Source of the DNA: Bacteroidota bacterium
GTDB taxonomy: Bacteria > Bacteroidota > Bacteroidia > Flavobacteriales_D > Crocinitomicaceae
Assembly (NCBI GenBank): GCA_024280195.1
Contig: JAJRQP010000193.1
Coordinates: forward strand, 1 to 5,399
DNA: 5,399 nt
Reading direction: 5' to 3'
Under the pieces are notes generated by a model. The model saw only the letters and a program-made list of their open reading frames with translations, had not been told where the DNA came from and made no database searches. Positions 1-5,399 of the stretch are shown here, one piece after another (positions within the stretch are counted from its first letter, which is position 1; each line of letters starts with the position of its first letter). Made by a program: the position numbers and the translations under genes.

Positions 1-1699
1 CGATTTACGCGACTTTAAGAAGTTTGGTAAACCTAAATATTTCTTTGGCGTAACGTCTGGCTGTATGGATTCTATGGTGAACCACTACACAGCCAACAAA
101 CGAAAACGTTCTACAGATGCTTATACTCCTGGTGGTGCTGCAGGATTTCGTCCTGATTATGCTTCTGAAACCTATGCTAAAATTCTCAAGGAAATCTACC
201 CCGATGTCCCTGTGTTAATGGGCGGTATTGAAGCATCCTTGAGAAGGGTGACTCATTATGATTATTGGTCAGACCAACTAAAGCCTTCCATTTTAGAAAC
301 TTCCAATGCTGATTTACTCGTTTACGGGATGGGTGATCAACCTTTACGAGAGATTCTCAAATTACTAAAGAAAGGTGTGCCATTCTCTGGTTTAAGAACC
401 TTAAAACAAGTTGCTTTCATTCAAGAGGAAGAAGAAGAATTACCAAAAAACAAAAACTGGACAACGGTAGAATTAAGCAGTCATGAAGTTTGTTTAGAAG
501 ATAAAATTAAGTTTGCTGCCAATTTTAAGACGATAGAAGTTGAATCCAACAAATGGCAAGCGGATCGAATTATTCAGAAAATAAATAAGCGAACCTTGGT
601 TATCAACCCTCCGTATAAGACAATGACGGAAAAGGAAATTGACACCTCATTTGATTTGCCTTATACGAGGTTGCCTCATCCAAAATATAAGAAGCGTGGA
701 GCAATTCCTGCCTATGATATGATTAAATTCTCCATCAACATGCACAGAGGTTGTTTTGGAGGTTGTAGTTTTTGTACTATCTCTGCTCACCAAGGGAAAT
801 TCATTGCATCTAGAAGTGAAAAGTCCATCATGAAAGAAGTAGACGAAGTTGTGGAACATCCTGATTTCAAAGGATATATTTCTGACATTGGAGGACCTTC
901 AGCAAATATGTACCGCATGAAAGGCATTGACGAAGATATTTGTGCTAAATGCTCAAGCCCTAGTTGCATTCATCCTGTAATTTGCAGTAATCTAGATACT
1001 AGTCACAAACCTTTGACTAATTTATACAAGAAAGTAGATGCGCATCCTGGTGTTAAGAAAGCCTTTATTGGTTCGGGTATTCGCTATGATTTATTGGTGG
1101 ATGATTTTAACAAGAAAAATGTTGATGGTAACCACGAAGAATACATTGAACAAGTAATCAAACGACACATTAGTGGTCGTTTAAAAGTGGCGCCTGAACA
1201 CACTTCTGATGCTACACTGAAATTAATGCGAAAACCATCGTTTAAATACTTTCACAAGTTCAAAGAAACCTATGATCGTCTATCGGAAAAACATGGTTTG
1301 AATCAACCTTTGATTCCTTATTTCATTTCTTCACACCCTGGCTGTGACAACGAAGACATGGCCAACCTTGCTGCAGAAACAAAAGACATGGGATTCCAAC
1401 TGGAACAAGTACAGGATTTCACTCCTACCCCAATGACTGTGGCAACAGTTATTTATTATAGTGGCGTTCATCCATATACTTTAAAGCCTTACAAAACGGT
1501 TAAAAAGAAAGAAGACAAACTCAACCAACGAAAATTCTTCTTTTGGTATAAACGAGAGAATCACAGTTTTATCAGACAATCATTGAACAAGGCTAAAAGG
1601 TCGGACTTAGCAGATAAGCTAATTGGACCCGAAAGGAATCATCAACATAAAGGAGAAAAACAAGTTCCAAAGTGGTTGAAAGAGAGAAGGGGGAAATAG
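1..1699 (+). CDS. ygiQ: YgiQ family radical SAM protein, 5'-truncated by the window edge
   Basis: This is a cytoplasmic radical SAM Fe-S enzyme of the YgiQ (UPF0313) family; its substrate is not established. The reading frame is open from position 2, 21 codons before the ATG at 65, and those codons read as family sequence (PKYFFGVTSGCMDSM), so that ATG is internal. About 80-95 N-terminal residues, judging from E. coli YgiQ, should lie before the window. Numbering from the Met at 65, the visible landmarks are: DAYTPGG and GGIEASLRR-THYDYWSD, typical of the family's N-terminal part; the radical SAM 4Fe-4S motif CxxxCxxC at C230, C234 and C237 (RGCFGGCSFC); a second Cys group at C293, C296, C301 and C307; then KVAPEHT, PYFISSHPG and QVQDFTPTPMT. 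The C-terminal part, with YYSGVHPYTLKPY, fits the YgiQ-specific C-terminal domain. The tail is short and basic and ends in TAG. No frameshift or missing key residue is visible. The next gene is 216 bases away and unrelated in function, so an operon is unlikely. Family assignment is very secure; biochemical role is unknown. Confidence 0.96.
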   Translation, partial: DLRDFKKFGKPKYFFGVTSGCMDSMVNHYTANKRKRSTDAYTPGGAAGFRPDYASETYAKILKEIYPDVPVLMGGIEASLRRVTHYDYWSDQLKPSILETSNADLLVYGMGDQPLREILKLLKKGVPFSGLRTLKQVAFIQEEEEELPKNKNWTTVELSSHEVCLEDKIKFAANFKTIEVESNKWQADRIIQKINKRTLVINPPYKTMTEKEIDTSFDLPYTRLPHPKYKKRGAIPAYDMIKFSINMHRGCFGGCSFCTISAHQGKFIASRSEKSIMKEVDEVVEHPDFKGYISDIGGPSANMYRMKGIDEDICAKCSSPSCIHPVICSNLDTSHKPLTNLYKKVDAHPGVKKAFIGSGIRYDLLVDDFNKKNVDGNHEEYIEQVIKRHISGRLKVAPEHTSDATLKLMRKPSFKYFHKFKETYDRLSEKHGLNQPLIPYFISSHPGCDNEDMANLAAETKDMGFQLEQVQDFTPTPMTVATVIYYSGVHPYTLKPYKTVKKKEDKLNQRKFFFWYKRENHSFIRQSLNKAKRSDLADKLIGPERNHQHKGEKQVPKWLKERRGK

Positions 1700-1823
1700 G
1701 AGTTGATTCTGAGACAGCAAGTTCTATCGCCCATAGCCTAATAGGCAGAGTAATCGTATTTAAAATTATGCTGTGTTTTTCTACTTAAATGGTCTTATTG
1801 TTCCATGAAAACCAAAAGTAAGC

Positions 1824-1840
1824 TCCTTTATATTAAAGGA
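1824..1840. repeat. Short perfect inverted repeat in the intergenic gap
   Basis: TCCTTTA-TAT-TAAAGGA forms a perfect 7-base-pair stem with a 3-base centre. It lies 76 bases before the GTG start of the amidase gene and 124 bases after the ygiQ stop. No run of T follows directly (the T-rich stretch begins about 20 bases later), so it is a poor intrinsic terminator. It could be a binding site for a dimeric regulator or a chance palindrome in AT-rich DNA. The symmetry is seen directly; function is not shown. Confidence 0.35.
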
Positions 1841-1885
1841 TTAGAATTATCATTACCCCTTTTTCTTTATTATTAGATTAGAATT
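1839..1885. repeat. 10-base direct repeat GATTAGAATT, two copies
   Basis: GATTAGAATT occurs exactly at 1839-1848 and again at 1876-1885, an offset of 37 bases. Each copy is followed within one base by TCAT. The first copy overlaps the right arm of the inverted repeat at 1824-1840, and the second ends just before the promoter candidate. The placement would suit a pair of regulator sites, but a 10-base repeat in such AT-rich sequence can arise by chance. Confidence 0.3.
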
Positions 1886-1888
1886 TCA

Positions 1889-1896
1889 TACATTCG
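1889..1896 (+). promoter_or_regulatory. Candidate Bacteroidota -7 promoter element for the amidase gene
   Basis: TACATTCG matches the Bacteroidota sigma-ABfr -7 consensus TAnnTTTG at all but one defined position. It sits 20 bases before the GTG start, which would give a very short leader. No convincing TTG is seen at the -33 position; the sequence there is TTTAT-rich. The call rests on one degenerate element plus its position, so it is weak. Confidence 0.3.
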
Positions 1897-1915
1897 TAAC
1901 ACTAAACAAATCAAC

Positions 1916-4900
1916 GTGAAAAAACTACTTCCCCTCATCGCATTGGCGATTACATTTTCTTTGCAGTCATTGGCTCAAAACTCATTTCAGGATGCCTATA
2001 CTGTAAACCCCGAAGTGCCATCTGGACTTCTTGAAGCTGTCGCATGGACGAACACACATATGGTCCATTTGCAAAACCAACAAGCTAGTTGTTCTGGAAT
2101 TCCACAAGCTTTTGGAATAATGGGGCTACACGACGATGGAAAAGATTACTTCATTGAAAACGGAAAAATCGTTGCTACACTTTCAGGAATAAATATTTAT
2201 GAGCAGAAACTGTCTGCTGATAATCAAATCATGGCATATGCCTTGGCATTCAAGCAAAAAATGCAACAAAATCAAGTTTTAGGAGGGCTTGGGGTAAACG
2301 GGCAATCAATAAGGACTATTCTTCATTCTTTGAGTGAAATACCAGACTCAGGTATTGTGAATTTATTAGCACGAGACATGCAGGTATATTCGATTCTTCG
2401 CTTCATGAATTCTGAAGAGAAAGCAATCGAATTTAACTTTACAAAAAGCCAGTTCAATTTGGAAAACATATTTGGATCGGATAATTACGCCGTTTTATCT
2501 TCTAAAACCGTTCGATTTACAGAGACTTCTATTCTTTCAGAAAACAATGTCGAATTTAAAGCACCAATTTCCCTGAACAAATCAACGGAATTTGGACCTG
2601 CTATTTGGAACCCTGCACCAAGTTGTAATTATAGCTCAAGAAGTGGAACTGCTGTTTCTGCGATCACAATACACACAATACAGGGGTCGTATGCGGGAGC
2701 TATTTCTTGGTCACAAAACTGTTCCTCTAATGTTTCCTATCACTATGTTATTCGCTCTTCTGATGGACAAGTAACACAAATGGTTCTTGAGGCGAATAAG
2801 GCTTGGCATGTAGGAAGCGAAAATCCATATACTATAGGTTACGAACATGAAGGTTATGTTGACAATCCATCATGGTATACAACACCAATGTACAATAGTT
2901 CTGCAGAATTAAGTCGTGACATTTGTAACAGTGGGTATGGCATACCTCCTTTGAGAACATTCTATGGACAAGCAACTGTTGGCGTAAATCTTTTAGGAGC
3001 TTGCACTAAGATTAAAGGACATCAACACTTCCCTAATCAGTCGCATGTTGACCCAGGTGTAAATTGGGATTGGGAGAGGTATTATCGCTTAATTAATAAC
3101 ACCCCGCCGGTCACAACTATTACTTCAACTTCAGGAACATTTTTAGATTCTGGAGGAAGTGGAGGAGATTATTCTAATGATGAACGTCAACTATGGTTGT
3201 TTCAACCAACTGGAGCAACAAGTGTCACGCTTAATTTCTCCGCATTTAACACTGAATTAGATTACGATAGATTGTTTATATACGATGGAGCAACAATCGA
3301 CTCTCCTTTAATAGGAGAATACATGGGAACCAATTCTCCAGGTACTATTACATCTTCAGGAGCGTCTTTGTTAGTAGAATTTAGAAGTGATTGTGGGACA
3401 ACTGCTCCAGGATGGAATGCAAGTTATACAGCTGCAATTACTCCTCCTCCAACCCCTGCAAATGATGAATGTTCTGGCGCAACGATTCTTAATGTAAATA
3501 ACGATACTTTATGTGCGTTAACGAGTTCATCAAGTTTAACAGGTGCAACAGCATCAGTTGAGAATACAAGTGCATGTATTGGAATAGAGAATGATGATGT
3601 TTGGTTTTCATTTATTGCTTTAGACACCTCACATACAGTTTCCTTATTGAATATAGTAGGGTCAACGACCGATCTGTTTCATTCTGTTTGGGAAGGAACA
3701 TGTGGATCCTTAACTTTGCTTGCTAATTCTTGCAGTGATTCAGATCAAAGTACATTGTCTAACCTAACCATCGGAACTACTTATTTGGTAAGAGTAAACT
3801 CTACAGGTTCTAATACTGGAGAAAGCGTTGATTTTGATATTTGTATTGGGACACCTCCTACACCTGTTGTTCCAATTGATTCCATCAAACCAACAACTTT
3901 AATTCAAGCACCTGCTAATTCTTGGGAAACGACTGACTTTACAGTTAATTTTACAGATGCTGATAATGAAAGCGGTCTTTTCGAAAGGTTTTATTTAGTT
4001 AGCGAAAAAGATTTGGTCTCCAATGATTGGAGTTCGAATGGTAACGCCCGTTTTGCCAACGAAAACTTTCAAGATAACGCCAGTAATTGGCTTCCTGTCA
4101 CTGGCTCTTTTACTATTAACTCTGGAACTTATGAATTAAATGACGTTGCCGAACAAAACTCCAACACCTATATGAGTGTTCAGCAGAATAATTTGGAGAC
4201 TTATTTATATGAATGGGATCAAACAATTACTAGTGCAGGAACAAATCAACGAGCCGGAATACACTTCTTTTGCGACAACCCAAATCTAAGCAATAGAGGG
4301 AATTCGTATTTTGTCTATTTAAGAGAAAATGACAATGCTGTAGAAATTTTTTCAGTTGACAACAATGTCTTCAATTCTGAGTCATACACTCCATTTACTA
4401 TTAATTCAGGGCAAACATATAATTGTAAAGTGCTATTTAACCCTACTACTGGATTGATTAAAGTTTACCTAGATGATGAACTTATTTCAGAATGGACAGA
4501 CACAACACCACTTACTTCTGGAGGTTTTATTTCTTTACGAACTGGAGGTTGTTCTGTGCAATTTGACAACATTCATGTGTACCATTCTAGATTGAGTCAA
4601 GTAACTATTTCAACTAGTGGTTCTGGCGCTGATATTCTTACAGAAAGTGAAAACGCTGTTCATTCAGGAAATATTCGTTCGATAGTTATTGATAGCGCTG
4701 ATAACTGGTCTTCAGTAGATTCTAAAAATTACCTGATTGATTTTACCCCACCAACGCTAGTCAACTTAAATGATGGAAATGCAACTGACATTGATACATT
4801 CTCAGTTGCAACTATTGAAGGCAATTGGTCAATAGAGGACATTCATTCTCAAGTTGGCAATTTTGACGTTGCAATTGGGACTGCTGCTGGATTAGATGAT

Positions 4901-5311
4901 GTCGTTTCTTGGACGACAAACTCTATTTCATCTGTCTATTCATCTGTTTTATCCAATCCAATTATCAATCAAATTTATTACATTTCTGTTCGAGCGACGA
5001 ATAACGCAGGATTAATGAACGAATTCTCAAGTGATGGACAACGATACGTTTCTACTGCTGGCATCAATGATTTATCGAAGGTGTTAGAATCTATCGTTAT
5101 ATATCCAAACCCAAGTTCTGAGTTTATTCAATTTAAGAATGTCTCTGAAGAGTTTGAAGTGATTATCTCAGATGCAAAAGGAAAGATTTGTTTACAAAAA
5201 AAACTACAGCCTACTTCGGTAATTGACATTTCGAACTTTTCAACAGGAAGCTATTCTGTGTTGTTAAAAATAAGAGAACAATTTATAGTCAAGAAGATAG
5301 TAGTTGAATAA
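1916..5311 (+). CDS. Secreted multidomain N-acetylmuramoyl-L-alanine amidase (Amidase_2) with CUB, Ig-like and T9SS sorting domains
   Basis: This predicted zinc amidase cuts the bond between MurNAc and L-Ala of peptidoglycan outside the cell. The GTG start is chosen because it gives a signal peptide (residues 1-20, SLA|QN, with Gln after the cut as is common in Bacteroidota); the first internal ATG, M49, would lose it, and an in-frame stop lies at 1874. No Shine-Dalgarno is present.

Domains: 24-95 lysozyme/SLT-like without the usual Glu; 100-230 unassigned; 237-392 Amidase_2 with H253, SYHY (274-277), AWHVG (296-300), E310, H369 and D379 (HVDPG), matching AmpD H34, E116, H154 and D164; 400-508 CUB with likely calcium ligands E447, D451 and D492; 515-645 ANDEC-type beta domain; 657-708 and 893-943 two halves of one Ig-like domain around a jelly-roll-like insert (711-892); 945-1048 Ig/FN3-like; 1058-1131 type A T9SS sorting domain (YPNP, 1063-1066). 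C237, C269, C337 and C363 could form disulfides. The frame is intact. Amidase and sorting calls are strong; outer boundaries are approximate and the biological target is inferred. Confidence 0.93.
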   Translation: MKKLLPLIALAITFSLQSLAQNSFQDAYTVNPEVPSGLLEAVAWTNTHMVHLQNQQASCSGIPQAFGIMGLHDDGKDYFIENGKIVATLSGINIYEQKLSADNQIMAYALAFKQKMQQNQVLGGLGVNGQSIRTILHSLSEIPDSGIVNLLARDMQVYSILRFMNSEEKAIEFNFTKSQFNLENIFGSDNYAVLSSKTVRFTETSILSENNVEFKAPISLNKSTEFGPAIWNPAPSCNYSSRSGTAVSAITIHTIQGSYAGAISWSQNCSSNVSYHYVIRSSDGQVTQMVLEANKAWHVGSENPYTIGYEHEGYVDNPSWYTTPMYNSSAELSRDICNSGYGIPPLRTFYGQATVGVNLLGACTKIKGHQHFPNQSHVDPGVNWDWERYYRLINNTPPVTTITSTSGTFLDSGGSGGDYSNDERQLWLFQPTGATSVTLNFSAFNTELDYDRLFIYDGATIDSPLIGEYMGTNSPGTITSSGASLLVEFRSDCGTTAPGWNASYTAAITPPPTPANDECSGATILNVNNDTLCALTSSSSLTGATASVENTSACIGIENDDVWFSFIALDTSHTVSLLNIVGSTTDLFHSVWEGTCGSLTLLANSCSDSDQSTLSNLTIGTTYLVRVNSTGSNTGESVDFDICIGTPPTPVVPIDSIKPTTLIQAPANSWETTDFTVNFTDADNESGLFERFYLVSEKDLVSNDWSSNGNARFANENFQDNASNWLPVTGSFTINSGTYELNDVAEQNSNTYMSVQQNNLETYLYEWDQTITSAGTNQRAGIHFFCDNPNLSNRGNSYFVYLRENDNAVEIFSVDNNVFNSESYTPFTINSGQTYNCKVLFNPTTGLIKVYLDDELISEWTDTTPLTSGGFISLRTGGCSVQFDNIHVYHSRLSQVTISTSGSGADILTESENAVHSGNIRSIVIDSADNWSSVDSKNYLIDFTPPTLVNLNDGNATDIDTFSVATIEGNWSIEDIHSQVGNFDVAIGTAAGLDDVVSWTTNSISSVYSSVLSNPIINQIYYISVRATNNAGLMNEFSSDGQRYVSTAGINDLSKVLESIVIYPNPSSEFIQFKNVSEEFEVIISDAKGKICLQKKLQPTSVIDISNFSTGSYSVLLKIREQFIVKKIVVE

Positions 5312-5336
5312 AGTACACAAGTAAGCATCAATAAAA

Positions 5337-5368
5337 AAAGGCTGTCCAAATAGACAGCCTTTAATTTT
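5337..5368 (+). terminator. Intrinsic terminator after the amidase gene, probably bidirectional
   Basis: AAAGGCTGTC and GACAGCCTTT form a perfect 10-base-pair stem around the 6-base loop CAAATA, 25 bases after the amidase stop codon. The right arm runs into TTTAATTTT, giving a T-rich tail on the plus strand. The left arm is preceded by an unbroken A run (5333-5339), which would be a U run for transcripts coming from the opposite strand. The site should therefore stop the amidase transcript and could also serve a converging gene on the right. Confidence 0.9.
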
Positions 5369-5399
5369 ATATAAGAATCAGATTTAAGATTCAGCTCCC

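Noticed and set aside
65..67. ATG at 65 as the true ygiQ start
   Set aside because: The 21 in-frame codons before it encode conserved family sequence (FFGVTSGC), and this Met aligns with an internal Met of YgiQ proteins.
647..969. Two overlapping minus-strand open frames (70 and 60 codons) opposite ygiQ
   Set aside because: They lie opposite the most conserved part of ygiQ, around the radical SAM Cys motif, and their translations show no recognisable domain. They are antisense shadows.
1736..1746. GCCTAATAGGC palindrome after ygiQ as a terminator
   Set aside because: The stem is only 5 base pairs with a 1-base centre that cannot form a proper hairpin loop, and no T run follows. It is most likely chance.
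2592..2774. 60-codon plus-strand open frame in another frame inside the amidase gene
   Set aside because: It overlaps the amidase catalytic core, whose own frame carries all the conserved residues. No independent gene signal is present.
3424..3627. 67-codon minus-strand open frame opposite the ANDEC-type domain
   Set aside because: Its Ala/Val-rich translation comes from reading the Thr/Pro/Ala linker backwards; there is no start context or domain.
5196..5203. Run of eight A within the sorting-domain coding sequence as a phase-variation tract
   Set aside because: An eight-base A run in AT-rich DNA encoding Lys-Lys is common, and nothing else points to switching. Slippage would damage the end of the sorting domain, but one short run is weak evidence.
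5375..5392. GAATC/GATTC inverted repeat at the right edge
   Set aside because: A 5-base arm with an 8-base spacer is too short to be meaningful, and it may lie partly in the end of a neighbouring gene.
1..5399. CRISPR arrays, tRNA or rRNA genes, insertion sequences, or a defence system
   Set aside because: No regular repeat-spacer pattern, cloverleaf, transposase motif or terminal repeat was seen. Almost all of the window is explained by two intact coding frames.

Overview
The window holds two plus-strand genes in AT-rich DNA that looks like a Bacteroidota chromosome, probably Flavobacteriales-like. The main evidence is the second gene. It carries a signal peptide followed directly by Gln, a multidomain extracellular body and a C-terminal type IX secretion (T9SS) sorting domain with a YPNP motif. 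T9SS is restricted to the Bacteroidota/FCB group. The gene also has no Shine-Dalgarno sequence, which is usual in this phylum. I cannot name a genus from the sequence.

Layout: positions 1-1699 are the 3' part of a ygiQ-type radical SAM gene whose 5' end lies before the window. Positions 1700-1915 are a 216-base AT-rich gap with two small inverted repeats, a 10-base direct repeat and one weak Bacteroidota-type promoter candidate. Positions 1916-5311 encode an 1131-residue secreted N-acetylmuramoyl-L-alanine amidase. Positions 5337-5368 form a clear intrinsic terminator that should work in both directions. The last 31 bases may include the final codons of a converging minus-strand gene, but too little is visible to be sure.

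The two genes do not look like an operon. They are separated by 216 bases, one product is a cytoplasmic Fe-S enzyme, and the other is exported past the outer membrane.

The most interesting object is the amidase. Its zinc and catalytic residues (H253, E310, H369, D379) match AmpD in order and in local spacing. The catalytic domain is preceded by a domain that resembles the lysozyme/SLT fold but lacks the expected catalytic Glu. It is followed by a CUB domain with a calcium site, an ANDEC-type beta domain, an Ig-like domain interrupted by a roughly 180-residue jelly-roll-like insert, a further Ig/FN3-like domain and the sorting domain. This suggests a surface-displayed or released peptidoglycan hydrolase acting on outside cell-wall material rather than on the cell's own wall; that role is inference.
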